Below, piece by piece: positions 23,004 to 32,167 of a DNA stretch of 40,850 nucleotides. The stretch is from CAYJAD01 sp964370015 (lineage in GTDB: Bacteria > Desulfobacterota > Desulfovibrionia > Desulfovibrionales > Desulfovibrionaceae). The translations under genes were made by a program, and so were the position numbers. The stretch covers positions 1-40,850 of the forward strand of contig CAYJHD010000016.1 in assembly GCA_964370015.1 (NCBI GenBank). The letters are read 5' to 3'. Within the stretch, counting starts at the first letter, position 1. Each line of letters opens with the position of its first letter. A model generated the notes under the pieces. The model ran no database searches, was not told the DNA's origin, and saw only the letters and a program-made list of their open reading frames with translations.

Positions 23004-23732
23004 CTATAGCCTTGTGGCAGGTGGCGGTGGTGCAGGTGCATAAGGATCTTCTTTTTTAGGCTCGGTTGACTCCTTGGGTGCAGAAGGAGCAGCTGGTGGT
23101 GGTGGCGCAGGAGCATAAGGATCAGAAGAATCGCTAGAGGATTGCTTGGGAGGCGTGGCAGAAGATTTACTTGGATTTTGCTGGGTTACTATTCCCTTGG
23201 CAGCTTGCGTTGCTTCCTTTTCAAGCACAGCTTGTCCCACCACTTTCCACACATCACCTTCTTTAGCTAAAGCTAACCAAGAAGTCATACCTGCAGGAGT
23301 AGTAATTTGCGCCACAGCGGCCACATCGGAAAGTTCCTTTATTGTGGCCGTGCGTAAAGATTCCGGCACCCAAGGGCAATTGGGTTTTTGTGAACGCGTG
23401 CATTGATTAATAAGTTCACCCGTACTCACACCACGGCTAAAGGACTTTGTGGCAGCATCTTGCGTATTTAACACTGTGCCTAAAAAATCACCCACACCAC
23501 CTAAACCTAAAAATTTTCCTACATTATCAATGGCCTCAAGCGCGCTATTGCCCTGCGTCATACCTTCCACTTCCGCTTTAGCAAAACGCTTCATATCCAT
23601 TTGCGCCAAAAAAGCATCGGCATCGCGCGCATCTAAAGCTTGCGCCATTTCTTCCAAGGGTTTTTCAGGCCCCGAAGATAAACAACCTGTCAAAGCAAGA
23701 CACAGCCCTAAAGCCCAAGTATATTTTTTCAT
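23004..23732 (-). CDS. Proline-rich lipoprotein, unknown role
   Basis: A lipoprotein signal with lipobox LTGC (Cys17) is clear. Residues 20-170 form a globular part beginning with EEMAQALDARDADAFLAQMD, which resembles small DUF4878/NTF2-like lipoproteins that start with a helix and a solvent-facing pocket. From about 180 the chain is low complexity: Ser/Pro/Asp-rich with two copies of DPYAPAPPPPA near the C-terminus. Such tails often cross or contact peptidoglycan. No partner is evident; it shares a message with maf. The function is unknown. Confidence 0.8.
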   Translation of the reverse strand: MKKYTWALGLCLALTGCLSSGPEKPLEEMAQALDARDADAFLAQMDMKRFAKAEVEGMTQGNSALEAIDNVGKFLGLGGVGDFLGTVLNTQDAATKSFSRGVSTGELINQCTRSQKPNCPWVPESLRTATIKELSDVAAVAQITTPAGMTSWLALAKEGDVWKVVGQAVLEKEATQAAKGIVTQQNPSKSSATPPKQSSSDSSDPYAPAPPPPAAPSAPKESTEPKKEDPYAPAPPPPATRL

Positions 23733-24033
23733 AATTTCCTCAAATGTATTTAAGATATACTATCTATATCAAAATTCTTTTGATTTATCCACTGGCAGAC
23801 TTTACCACTTATACTATGAATAGATTTTTTCAGCTTTTTATTACAAAAAAATTTTATGAATAATATACCACATTTTCCTATCAAATCTTGCACCTATTAA
23901 CGCTAAACCGTCTTATTTTACATTTTTTCCAATTTTTTCCCACACCTATCATCACAAATCCATTTGCAAATTTTTATAAAATGATTACTTTCTAAGAAAT
24001 TTTTTGCGAACTAAAAGTAAAAAAAACTTACCC

Positions 24034-24060
24034 TAATTTTTTCTCAAACTTTGCCGATTG
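24034..24060 (+). promoter_or_regulatory. Sigma-28 (FliA)-type promoter of the chemoreceptor gene
   Basis: TAAT, a 15-base spacer and GCCGATTG closely match the flagellar sigma-28 pattern TAAA-N15-GCCGATAA. It lies 38 bases upstream of the start codon. The rest of the 365-base gap is AT-rich with no other feature seen. Confidence 0.7.
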
Positions 24061-24097
24061 ATATAGACAAGAATTAAACACTTAAAGAGGAGTTCAT

Positions 24098-26173
24098 ATG
24101 CAGCTTAACTTATTAAAAAAAATGTTGCTCTACATCCTAGGCCCGTCCGTCTTAGGTTTAGCCATTCTTGCCTTTGTGGCTGGCTATATCGCCAAAAGCG
24201 AAATTACCAAAACCACGGACATTCAATTGGAAGCCTTGGCCGAAGTTCAAGCCAGTGAATTGAATAATATTATGGGCTTTATGACCAATCTTGCATCATC
24301 CACCAGCGAAGTACCTTCCGTTGTGGAATTTGCCAAATTACAATCAAGTCTACCAGACTCTTCTGCGTATCTCGCCGCCCAAAAAGACATGGTGGCCTAC
24401 CTCAAAACCTTTACCGCTGACTATAAAGACGTTTCTGGTGTCCTCATTACCAATACTAAGGGTACAGTCACAGCACACCCTAATACTTCTCTCATCGGTT
24501 TTGAGGCCAATATACGCCCCTCCATCATGGAAGCCCTACAAACGGGCAAGGATACCATAGGTTTTGTGATATCTGAAACCACAAAAAACTACACAGCTTT
24601 TCTTTCTAGCCCCATTCGGGTTGATGGCGATGTGGAAGGTGCCATTGTCTTTTTGATAGATCTTGTAAAATTACATAGCACCACCACGGGCGCATTATCC
24701 TTAACCCCCTCCATGCGCTCCTATGTATATGATAAAAATTTTACCATCCTTATGGATAACGAAAAACGTTTCATAAGTACTAACGACGCAAGCCTCCCCC
24801 ATACCAGCGACATTAGCCGCATGAAAAATGGCAATGTGCGCTTTGAATTTGAAGGTGTAATCTCTTCGGGCCACTTTGCCCACGTTCCTGATTTTGACTG
24901 GTATGTGGTCATTGATACTCCTTACGAAGAAATAACAGCTGTTAGCACAGAACTCCTCATAGATATTAGTATTATTGCCACCATAATCACCCTTATCACC
25001 ACTGTAGTCATCGTCATGGTAGCCCGCGGCATAGCCACTCCTTTGCAATGCGGCTCTCAAATTGCCTCCTATGTGGGAGCTGGAAATCTTATTCTTACCA
25101 AAGAGCAAGAGCAGCAATTGGATAATTATAAAAGCCGCGGTGATGAAATTGGCACCTTGTCTCAAGGTTTACAGACCATGATTCATAATTTAGCAGATAT
25201 CGTGCAAAAAGCCGATGCTGCCACAGCAAATGCACAAAAAGCCCTTGCCGATGCTGAAGTGGCCCAAAAAGCTGCTCAAGAAGCTGCAGAACAAGCCACA
25301 CAAGCGCGCCGTGAAGGCCTGCTTGATGCCGCAAAGCAATTGGAAGGTGTTGTACACATTATGGCTTCTGCTTCTGAAGAACTCTCATCACAGATTGAAA
25401 GTTCTACCATGAGCGTAAACGATCAAGCCGGCCGCATTGCCGAAACAGCCACTGGCATGGAGCAAATGAACAGCACCATCATTGATGTAACAAGAAATGC
25501 TGTCACCAGTGCCGATATTGCCAACACCACTCAAGAAAAAGCACGCACCGGTGCCGAAATCACACAAAAGTGTATGACTGCCATTAACAATGTGCGCGAA
25601 GATTCACTCACATTACGCACCAATATGAATGCCTTGGCAGAACACGCACAGTCCATTAATACTGTCATGGGTGTCATTTCCGACATTGCAGACCAAACTA
25701 ACTTGCTTGCCCTCAATGCTGCCATCGAAGCAGCCAGAGCCGGTGAGGCAGGACGCGGTTTTGCCGTGGTAGCCGACGAGGTGCGCAAATTGGCCGAAAA
25801 AACCATCACCTCAACTTCAGATGTGGCCAAAGCCATCGCTGCCATTCAGCATAGCACCGAAGAAAATGTGAAACAGGTAGATGTTGCCGTGGCCGGCATT
25901 GAAGAAGCCACAACCTTGGCCAATGAAAGCGGCCTTGCTTTGCAAGATATTCTTGAAATGGCAGAAATGAGTGCCGGCGGAGTACGCAATATTGCCACCG
26001 CCAGCGAAGAGCAATCTGCCACCATGGAAGAAATGACCAACGCCATTGAAATTATTAACAGCACTGCCAATGATACCCGCAGTGCCATGGAAGAAGCTTC
26101 TCATGCAGTGACGGCCCTTTCCGCTCAAGCTCAAGAGCTTACTAATATCGTTGACAACTTAAAAAAGAACTAA
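24098..26173 (+). CDS. Methyl-accepting chemotaxis protein, dCache type
   Basis: The 691-residue receptor has one helix at about 10-30, a periplasmic double-Cache sensor of about 250 residues, a second helix near 288-310, a HAMP region and a long signalling coiled coil. The hairpin tip spans about 525-570 (IADQTNLLALNAAIEAARAG, then RGFAVVADEVRKLAEKT), the site for CheA/CheW. dCache sensors bind small ligands such as amino acids or organic acids. No pentapeptide for CheR binding is present at the C-terminus. A strong AGAGGAG site precedes the ATG, and a sigma-28-type promoter suggests control with flagellar genes. Confidence 0.95.
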   Translation: MQLNLLKKMLLYILGPSVLGLAILAFVAGYIAKSEITKTTDIQLEALAEVQASELNNIMGFMTNLASSTSEVPSVVEFAKLQSSLPDSSAYLAAQKDMVAYLKTFTADYKDVSGVLITNTKGTVTAHPNTSLIGFEANIRPSIMEALQTGKDTIGFVISETTKNYTAFLSSPIRVDGDVEGAIVFLIDLVKLHSTTTGALSLTPSMRSYVYDKNFTILMDNEKRFISTNDASLPHTSDISRMKNGNVRFEFEGVISSGHFAHVPDFDWYVVIDTPYEEITAVSTELLIDISIIATIITLITTVVIVMVARGIATPLQCGSQIASYVGAGNLILTKEQEQQLDNYKSRGDEIGTLSQGLQTMIHNLADIVQKADAATANAQKALADAEVAQKAAQEAAEQATQARREGLLDAAKQLEGVVHIMASASEELSSQIESSTMSVNDQAGRIAETATGMEQMNSTIIDVTRNAVTSADIANTTQEKARTGAEITQKCMTAINNVREDSLTLRTNMNALAEHAQSINTVMGVISDIADQTNLLALNAAIEAARAGEAGRGFAVVADEVRKLAEKTITSTSDVAKAIAAIQHSTEENVKQVDVAVAGIEEATTLANESGLALQDILEMAEMSAGGVRNIATASEEQSATMEEMTNAIEIINSTANDTRSAMEEASHAVTALSAQAQELTNIVDNLKKN

Positions 26174-26194
26174 GGTTTACTTGTTCTAAATTCC

Positions 26195-26229
26195 AAAGCC
26201 CTGGCGCCATAAAAACGCTGGGGCTTTTT
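26195..26229 (+). terminator. Terminator after the chemoreceptor gene
   Basis: AAAGCCC and GGGCTTT form the stem base with a partly paired upper part, followed by a T run (26225-26229). It lies 22 bases past the stop codon. Confidence 0.8.
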
Positions 26230-26449
26230 ATTCTTTACTCATTTCATAGTTTTTTACTAGTAAAAGGCGAGAATATTCTGAAAATTTTTTATATTTGCCA
26301 GAAAAAGTTTGCAAATCATCTTTTAGGTATTATATAATAGTATCAATAAACATTTCACTCGCTATTATCTGCAAAGCGTTTTTCATTACCATCTTTTACA
26401 TTGCAGAGTTTTCATGAAGTGTTCTTTTCACGGTTACAAAGGATTTTTT

Positions 26450-28819
26450 ATGCAAGACCTCCCCTCCTCTGAGATACCAAACATCCAGCTTTATCTTCAA
26501 AAAACTTTTGAACATCATAAAAGTCCCCTTTGTTGTTGGAACAAAGAAGGTGTCGTGCTTTATTGTTCTGACTCTTTTTTAGCTTTCTTTAGCGTTCAAA
26601 GCATGGAAGAAATTCGCCAAAATTTTTCCATATTTAACCCTGCCATTCAACCCAATGGAGAAACTTCTGCCGAAGGAAAGAAGAGCTTCATCACCAAAGC
26701 TCTTGAAAATAGCTACACACGCTTTTTTTGGCTACACATTCCACCAGGGATGGGTGAAAAACTTGTGGAGTACACACTCACCACCCTTCGGTACGAAAAT
26801 GAAACGTACATTGTGGGATTCATGCATAATACTACCCATAGTGAAGCCAAATACGCCACAGATATCAATATAAAAACCGTATTGGATGCTTCGCCCACGG
26901 CCATGTGCTTATGGAATAAAAATTCTGAATTGGTGGATTGCAATACCAGCTTTTTACAGCTTTTCAATATTACAGAAGCTGAAGATTATCGCGAAACTCC
27001 CACCAAATACTACCCTGAGATACAGGCCAATGGAAAAGAGTCCATCGCCTACGCTGCAGAAGAATTGGAAAAAGCTTTTGAAGAAGGACAAAGGACACTT
27101 GAATGGACTTGGTTTGATAGTGAAGGAAAGCCCTTTCCTACACAAACTATTTTGCGCAAATTCACCTATGATGGTGCAGAATTCATTGCAGAGTATATCT
27201 ATGATTTACGACAATTGCGGGAAAGCCAACAGAAAGTACAAGAAGCAGAAGAGCGCAATCAAGCTATTTTGGATGCCATGCCCATTGGAGTGCATTTTTG
27301 GAATGAAGCTCGTCAATTAATCTATTGCAACCAAGTTTGCGCCACACTTTTTGGCTATGAAAGCAAAGAAGAATATTTAGAAAAGTTCATGGAAACAGTG
27401 CCGGAATTACAACCTGATGGCGAACATTCTGCCACCATCATTACTCAGTCCTTGGAAGATGGCTTTGTAACAGGCTATGAATGCAGGGAGTTTATATGCG
27501 TTCACCCCAAAACCGGCGAGCATATACCTGTGGAGGTGAACGTTCGCAATACCTCCTACCAAGGAAAACAAGGAGTCATTGCATTCCTTCGAGACTTACG
27601 CGAATTTAAGGCCATGCTAGGACAAGTGCAAGAAAAGGAAGAACGTCTCCAGCATGCTAAAGAACAAGCGGAAAAAAATGCACAGGCCAAAAGCGAATTT
27701 TTGGCCAATATGAGCCATGAAATCCGCACGCCCATGAATGGCATATTAGGTCTTTTACACCTCTTGGAACATACTGATTTAAAAAATAATCAGCTTTACT
27801 ATGTGCAAAAATCCTTACTTTCTGCCAACAACCTCATGCGTATCATTAACGATATTCTTGATTTTTCAAAGATTGAAGCCAGAAAATTAGAAATGGAAAT
27901 GGCTCCTTTCACTTTGCGTGAGCTTTGCACCGAAATTTATGAACTTTACGAACCTTTAAGCTCTAAAAAAGGGCTAAAGTTCTTTGTGGAAAAAGGCTCA
28001 CATCCCATGATAGTGCTCCTTGGTGATGCCTTGCGATTAAAGCAAATTCTATACAACTTAGTAAGTAATGCCATTAAATTCACCTCAGAAGGCATGGTCA
28101 CCTTAAGTGTAGAACAAACGCAAAAGGTGGGGCAAGAATTACATTGCCTCTTTGCCGTGCGCGACACAGGCATAGGGCTTAGTCACGAGCAAATGGGAAA
28201 ACTGTTTTCAGCCTTCTCACAGGCCGACAGCTCTGTTACGCGTAAATTTGGTGGTACAGGCCTTGGTCTTGCCATTTCTCGTAGTATTGCCCTCATGATG
28301 GGTGGTGATATTTGGGTAGAAAGTACCCTTGGTAAGGGCTCCACTTTCTTCTGCTCAGCCATATTCCCCATAAGCCCCAAACAAGAACTCATAGATGGCT
28401 TTGAAAAGCACATAGCCAGTGGAGAAATTCCCCAAGGCGTTGGGCATATTTTGCTGGTGGAAGACAACGAAATCAATCAATTCATTGCCACAGAGCTTTT
28501 GCAAAAAGGCGGGTATACGGTGGATATTGCCAACCACGGTCAAGAAGCTCTTGATATGCTTAAAAGTAATGTCTACGACTTGGTGCTTATGGACATTCAA
28601 ATGCCCGTCATGGATGGTCTTACCACCACGCGAAAGATTCGTGAACAAGATGAATTTGCAAAATTACCCGTCATTGCCATGTCTGCTCACGCCATGAGTG
28701 GCGATAAGGAAAAAAGCATAGCCTCTGGTATGGACGACCATCTTACCAAGCCCATTAATCCCGACCTGCTCTACGGCACACTCTACCAATGGCTTGGGGC
28801 AAAGAGAAATATTTTGTAA
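26450..28819 (+). CDS. Hybrid histidine kinase with three PAS domains and a receiver
   Basis: The 789-residue protein has no membrane helix. Three PAS-like units lie at about 20-125, 140-255 and 265-375, each with a similar LYCSDSFLAFF or LVDCNTSFLQLF-type core and an ELQPDGEHS or NPAIQPNGETS loop. A short coiled coil leads to the kinase: H423 in SHEIRTPMNG, N box YNLVSNAIKF, G1 DTGIGL and G2 GGTGLGLAIS. The receiver has acidic EDN and phospho-acceptor D715 in LMDIQMPVMDG. Start 26450 has an AAAGGA site; an earlier ATG at 26414 is possible. The signal is unknown; PAS units could sense a small ligand or redox state. Confidence 0.92.
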   Translation: MQDLPSSEIPNIQLYLQKTFEHHKSPLCCWNKEGVVLYCSDSFLAFFSVQSMEEIRQNFSIFNPAIQPNGETSAEGKKSFITKALENSYTRFFWLHIPPGMGEKLVEYTLTTLRYENETYIVGFMHNTTHSEAKYATDINIKTVLDASPTAMCLWNKNSELVDCNTSFLQLFNITEAEDYRETPTKYYPEIQANGKESIAYAAEELEKAFEEGQRTLEWTWFDSEGKPFPTQTILRKFTYDGAEFIAEYIYDLRQLRESQQKVQEAEERNQAILDAMPIGVHFWNEARQLIYCNQVCATLFGYESKEEYLEKFMETVPELQPDGEHSATIITQSLEDGFVTGYECREFICVHPKTGEHIPVEVNVRNTSYQGKQGVIAFLRDLREFKAMLGQVQEKEERLQHAKEQAEKNAQAKSEFLANMSHEIRTPMNGILGLLHLLEHTDLKNNQLYYVQKSLLSANNLMRIINDILDFSKIEARKLEMEMAPFTLRELCTEIYELYEPLSSKKGLKFFVEKGSHPMIVLLGDALRLKQILYNLVSNAIKFTSEGMVTLSVEQTQKVGQELHCLFAVRDTGIGLSHEQMGKLFSAFSQADSSVTRKFGGTGLGLAISRSIALMMGGDIWVESTLGKGSTFFCSAIFPISPKQELIDGFEKHIASGEIPQGVGHILLVEDNEINQFIATELLQKGGYTVDIANHGQEALDMLKSNVYDLVLMDIQMPVMDGLTTTRKIREQDEFAKLPVIAMSAHAMSGDKEKSIASGMDDHLTKPINPDLLYGTLYQWLGAKRNIL

Positions 28820-28850
28820 AAAGCATCAGTAATATATGGAATCCCCATAA

Positions 28851-28884
28851 CAGCCTGTTACAAAAGTTGATTTTAAACGGGCTG
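28851..28884. repeat. Palindromic repeat, copy B
   Basis: CAGCCTG (28851-28857) pairs with CGGGCTG (28878-28884, one G-T pair). The middle contains AAAAGTTGATTTTAA. It matches the reverse complement of the palindrome at 20979-21011, so the family is dispersed and occurs in both orientations. Confidence 0.6.
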
Positions 28885-28916
28885 TTCAAGGGATTACCCA
28901 GACCCACTCTTCCTGA

Positions 28917-28955
28917 GGCCAAAGCATTTCTTACCATAAGAACTTTGGCCCTTTT
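28917..28955 (+). terminator. Terminator after the hybrid kinase gene
   Basis: GGCCAAAG (28917-28924) and CTTTGGCC (28943-28950) form a perfect stem, with TTCTT and AAGAA extending it inward. CTTTTAT follows. Confidence 0.75.
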
Positions 28956-29274
28956 ATAGCATAACAGTTTTTACTATTCCTTCTTTCCTTTCTATCTTCC
29001 ACTCTATCCCTTACGCTTTCATACCATTACACATGCAAAATTGTCTTTTTTTCCACTTCACATGTTTACCTGTCCATACATTTTTCTTCATGTGTTGACG
29101 AACATTTCAGAGTGTACTATGCTACAGCCACTTGTGAAATTTAGTTCTTACTTTTTTTCACAAATAAGGTGCCACGCACGCACCTTCAGCCTTACTTTTC
29201 CTGATGTGGCTTAGCATTTTGCATTTTGTTCACACTTATGTTTCTCATGGCATAAGGAAGTATTAGGAGGTAGT
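28956..29274 (+). promoter_or_regulatory. Upstream region of the DUF169 operon
   Basis: This gap of about 320 bases is pyrimidine-rich. It holds CRP/FNR-like half-sites TTGTGA (29132-29137) and TCACAA (29158-29163) facing each other across 20 bases, so not a standard N6 palindrome. A strong AGGAGG ribosome site precedes the next ATG. No gene or clear hairpin is seen. Confidence 0.35.
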
Positions 29275-30087
29275 ATGTCTTTATCGTATGCTGAAATGGA
29301 AAAAATACTAATGGATTCCATGCGCTTGTACCATCATCCCATAGCAGTGACCTTTTTATTCACCGATGAAGAAGTGGAAAAATTTAAAAGCTGTACCGCT
29401 CACGTTCTCCCGGTCAAACCCCTCACCTACTGTCAATGGGAAGTGGCTGCTCGCATGCAAGGCCACACCGTGCTTGGCACCAAAGAAACCCTCGCATGCT
29501 CCAACTCTCGTGTGAGTTTTGGTTGGAAAGAAATTGACGAAGCAGAAATCAAAAGCCAAAAAAAGTACTGCGTAGACCTAGAGCAAGCTGAACGCTTCAT
29601 GCGCTCTAAACCCAAAATGCCCATGGACTCCCTTAAAGCCATTGCCGTTGGCCCTTTAGGAAAAGCTGTCATGGATCCACATGTGGTGCACTTTTATTGT
29701 GACAACATTCAGTCTTACCACTTTGCCGTGGATTACTCTGCCGCCACCAATATTCACCCCCTCCCCACCATGATTACCATGAGCTCCTCCGCTTGCGGCG
29801 GCTCAGTATATTCTTATCTAAATACCACGTTCAATTGCTGTCCCGCTTGCTCCGGAAGCTATAATGCGGGAAAAACAGAGCGCGGAGAGGTCAACGTATT
29901 TATTCCCGGACCACATATAGGCCCCACCGTGGAACGTATGATGCAACGCATGGCAGAAAACAAAGGTTCTGCTTCCATCACGCGTCCTGGCGACTACTTC
30001 CCAGGTGGTGATGTGTGTAAAAACTGTCCGCTCATCGTCTTTAAAAAAGGCGATACAGATATCTGTAAAAACTGTAAAAATAAGTAA
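29275..30087 (+). CDS. DUF169 family protein
   Basis: The 270-residue cytosolic protein matches the DUF169 (COG2043) family found mostly in anaerobes and archaea. Visible features are an N-terminal YHHPIAVTFLF, a central SSACGGSVYSYLNTTFNCCPACSG rich in Cys, and GPHIGPTVERMM. The C-terminus carries two CxxC pairs (CKNC twice) that could bind zinc or an iron-sulfur cluster. No reaction is established for the family. It lies 30 bases upstream of a TauE/SafE-type exporter, suggesting one message and a link to sulfonate or sulfite handling. The Cys tail may not be general to the family. Confidence 0.75.
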   Translation: MSLSYAEMEKILMDSMRLYHHPIAVTFLFTDEEVEKFKSCTAHVLPVKPLTYCQWEVAARMQGHTVLGTKETLACSNSRVSFGWKEIDEAEIKSQKKYCVDLEQAERFMRSKPKMPMDSLKAIAVGPLGKAVMDPHVVHFYCDNIQSYHFAVDYSAATNIHPLPTMITMSSSACGGSVYSYLNTTFNCCPACSGSYNAGKTERGEVNVFIPGPHIGPTVERMMQRMAENKGSASITRPGDYFPGGDVCKNCPLIVFKKGDTDICKNCKNK

Positions 30088-30117
30088 CCTCTATCCTTTA
30101 GCCTCAAAGGACATATT

Positions 30118-31248
30118 ATGAAAAAAATATATGCACTTTTACCTACACTGTTGCTGGCATTCATATGCTTCCAAACACCATGGGTTCACGCTGCAGAAGC
30201 AGCAGATCCTTTAGCCGCCGCCATTGCTCAGGCGGTGGAAGCAAAACAAGTGGACCCTGCAGCCCCAATGGGGTTTTTAGGCATTCCCGGTGCCCCCAGT
30301 ATCAGTCCCATATTGGGTTTTGTTTGGGCCATTTGGGTGGGCTGGATTTTTTCCACCGTGGGTGCCTTTGGTGGTGTTATGGCCTCTGTGGGGCATATTA
30401 ACGTCTTCGGCTTGGGCGACTATGCAGGCTCATTCAGCAAAGATATGTCTCTCAACAAAGGCATCACCGACTCCATTCGCGTATCTAACCAATGGTTAGT
30501 GGGCTGTTCTGCCTTGATTTCTTCCTTTAAATATTGGTCCATAGGGCGCGTGGTGCTCCCCTTAGGCATCGCCCTTGGTGTAGGTTCCTTAGCCGGTGCC
30601 ACGCTCATCCCCATACTTACCCGTGGAAAGGTTGATTTTTCTAGCTATATAGGCTTCTTCGGTCTCTTTGTGTTGGGACTTGGCTGCTACCTTTTCTACG
30701 AAACCACACCAGCTGCCAAGGCCAAAAAACAAAAGGCCGCCGCCGCCGCCAAAGCCTTTGAAGAAGCCTCTAAAACACATGACACCAGCGGAGAGCAAAC
30801 CCGCGTTAAAGTGGTCAGCATTAACGCATCCCGCGTGGTGTTCACTTTCTGCGGTGTGGAATTTTCCTTCAGCACCTTTACCCCCGTGGTGGGTGGATTT
30901 ATCATCGCCTCCGTGGCTTCTTTCCTCGGTGTGGGTGGTGGATTTTTATTGGTTCCTTTCCTTACCAGCATATCTCAATTACCCATGTATTTAGCCGCTG
31001 GCACCTCAGCTTTTGCCGTTCTCGTGGGCATGATTGTATCCATTTCCACCTTTATGTTTGGCGGTACCCCTGTGTATTGGCCTCTCATTGGCGTGGAATT
31101 GGCGGGTATTGTGGTAGGCTCCTGGGTGGGCCCCATCACTGCCAAATACTTACCGGATGTATGGCTGAAGCGCCTCTTCATTGTTCTCGCCTTTGTGGTG
31201 GGTATTAATTACGTTTTACGTGGCTTCTTTGACATGCGCCTTTGGTAA
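30118..31248 (+). CDS. TauE/SafE-type sulfite (anion) exporter
   Basis: The 376-residue membrane protein starts with a signal-like helix, then an Ala-rich stretch. About eight helices form two similar halves, each with an FxGVGGGF-like glycine motif, seen best in SFLGVGGGFLLVPF; the first half has SVGHINVFGLGDY. A charged cytosolic loop (KAKKQKAAAAAKAFEEASK) separates the halves. TauE/SafE proteins export sulfite, sulfoacetate and similar anions. A link with sulfite metabolism would suit a sulfate reducer, but the substrate is not shown. It shares a message with the DUF169 gene. Confidence 0.85.
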   Translation: MKKIYALLPTLLLAFICFQTPWVHAAEAADPLAAAIAQAVEAKQVDPAAPMGFLGIPGAPSISPILGFVWAIWVGWIFSTVGAFGGVMASVGHINVFGLGDYAGSFSKDMSLNKGITDSIRVSNQWLVGCSALISSFKYWSIGRVVLPLGIALGVGSLAGATLIPILTRGKVDFSSYIGFFGLFVLGLGCYLFYETTPAAKAKKQKAAAAAKAFEEASKTHDTSGEQTRVKVVSINASRVVFTFCGVEFSFSTFTPVVGGFIIASVASFLGVGGGFLLVPFLTSISQLPMYLAAGTSAFAVLVGMIVSISTFMFGGTPVYWPLIGVELAGIVVGSWVGPITAKYLPDVWLKRLFIVLAFVVGINYVLRGFFDMRLW

Positions 31249-31270
31249 TAAACATATAGCCCATAGAAAA

Positions 31271-31306
31271 GCTCTTGCCCAGTTTTCCTTGGGTAAGAGC
31301 TTTTTT
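31271..31306 (+). terminator. Terminator after the TauE/SafE gene
   Basis: GCTCTTGCCCA and TGGGTAAGAGC form an 11-bp stem (one G-T pair) with an 8-base loop and a six-T tail. It lies 22 bases after the stop codon. Confidence 0.9.
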
Positions 31307-31321
31307 AAAGTAACCTCATTT

Positions 31322-31810
31322 ATGCAAACACTATTTTCACTTCCCGCATGGCTTGACGCTCTTCTCATCGCCCCTTTTCGCTGGCCAAACGTGGCAGAAT
31401 GGGGTTTATGGTTAGGCTGTGCCGTCCTTGCTTTTTACTGTATTGGCATTGGAAAAATCATCTATATAGGCTTACAAAAATTACACAATACCTACTACAC
31501 TTCCATGCAAGATGATATGCAACATTACCATGGCATAAGCATGAAAGCCTTGCACCTTGGCAATAAAGAGGCCTATTTCGCCGCCAATAAAATAGCCCAT
31601 GAAAAATTTGGCAAACATTTCTTCGCCAGAGCCAGCATAAGTATGGCATCGCTGGTTCCTGTACCCTTTGCATTGGCGTGGCTTTCACTGCGCTTTGAAG
31701 GAATCACACTCTATACATTACCCCATACCGAAATAAACATGGGGTATGTCTTTGTTTTTTTAACCTGCTATATCACACTAAGAATCACGTGGGCAAAATT
31801 TTTTCACTAA
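31322..31810 (+). CDS. Small integral membrane protein, unknown
   Basis: I do not recognise this 162-residue protein. Three hydrophobic helices are visible at about 28-50, 102-122 and 137-157. Between the first two lies a long polar stretch (residues 55-95: QDDMQHYHGISMKALHLG, then KIAHEKFGKHFF) that looks amphipathic and basic. A helix, a cytosolic helical loop and two helices recall the minimal insertase layout (Get1/EMC3/DUF106), but no signature residues settle this. ATG 31322 lies just after the terminator of the upstream gene and has no strong ribosome site. Longer frames from upstream would run through that terminator and overlap the exporter gene. Confidence 0.6.
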   Translation: MQTLFSLPAWLDALLIAPFRWPNVAEWGLWLGCAVLAFYCIGIGKIIYIGLQKLHNTYYTSMQDDMQHYHGISMKALHLGNKEAYFAANKIAHEKFGKHFFARASISMASLVPVPFALAWLSLRFEGITLYTLPHTEINMGYVFVFLTCYITLRITWAKFFH

Positions 31811-32005
31811 AAAACTCCTCTTACTTTATTATTAATGGCAATTAAAGCAAAACCAGACCGCTCATACTCCAAAAAAATATGATAACACTCCACCTCTTCA
31901 GGTAAGAAAAAATGTAAAATCAAAACATTACAATACTGCACACTTTAGCACAGTTGTAATAAGCTTTTTTAAATTATATATGATGCCATTGGTAATGAAA
32001 AAAAC

Positions 32006-32034
32006 TTGACTTTGTATACAGTATTCTGTATTTC
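32006..32034 (+). promoter_or_regulatory. trp promoter with embedded palindrome
   Basis: TTGACT (32006-32011) with 17 bases to TATTTC (32029-32034) is a plausible sigma-70 promoter. Between and over the -10 lies the perfect palindrome ATACAG-TATT-CTGTAT (32016-32031). A repressor bound there would block the promoter, so it is a candidate operator. Confidence 0.55.
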
Positions 32035-32055
32035 TTTTTTCAAGGACAAAATATT

Positions 32056-32127
32056 ATGAATACCATTTTCTCACATACCTTTTCATGGCTTTGGTGGCTC
32101 ACTACAAAAGTAGAAGAGTTCACTTAG
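32056..32127 (+). CDS. trpL: trp operon leader peptide
   Basis: A 23-codon frame with an AAGGAC ribosome site encodes a peptide with the Trp-rich stretch SWLWWL (Trp codons at 32086, 32092 and 32095). It precedes a strong terminator and trpE. Ribosome stalling at these codons when charged tRNA-Trp is low should favour the antiterminator. The peptide itself needs no function. Three Trp codons in six positions cannot be chance in this context. Confidence 0.92.
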   Translation: MNTIFSHTFSWLWWLTTKVEEFT

Positions 32128-32167
32128 TCTTGTACAGGTTTTGGGAAAAGTACGTTAATAGCGATAT

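Noticed and set aside
29132..29163. TTGTGA and TCACAA before the DUF169 gene as a CRP/FNR operator.
   Set aside because: The halves are 20 bases apart rather than 6, so they do not form a standard dimer site. Kept only as half-sites in the region entry.
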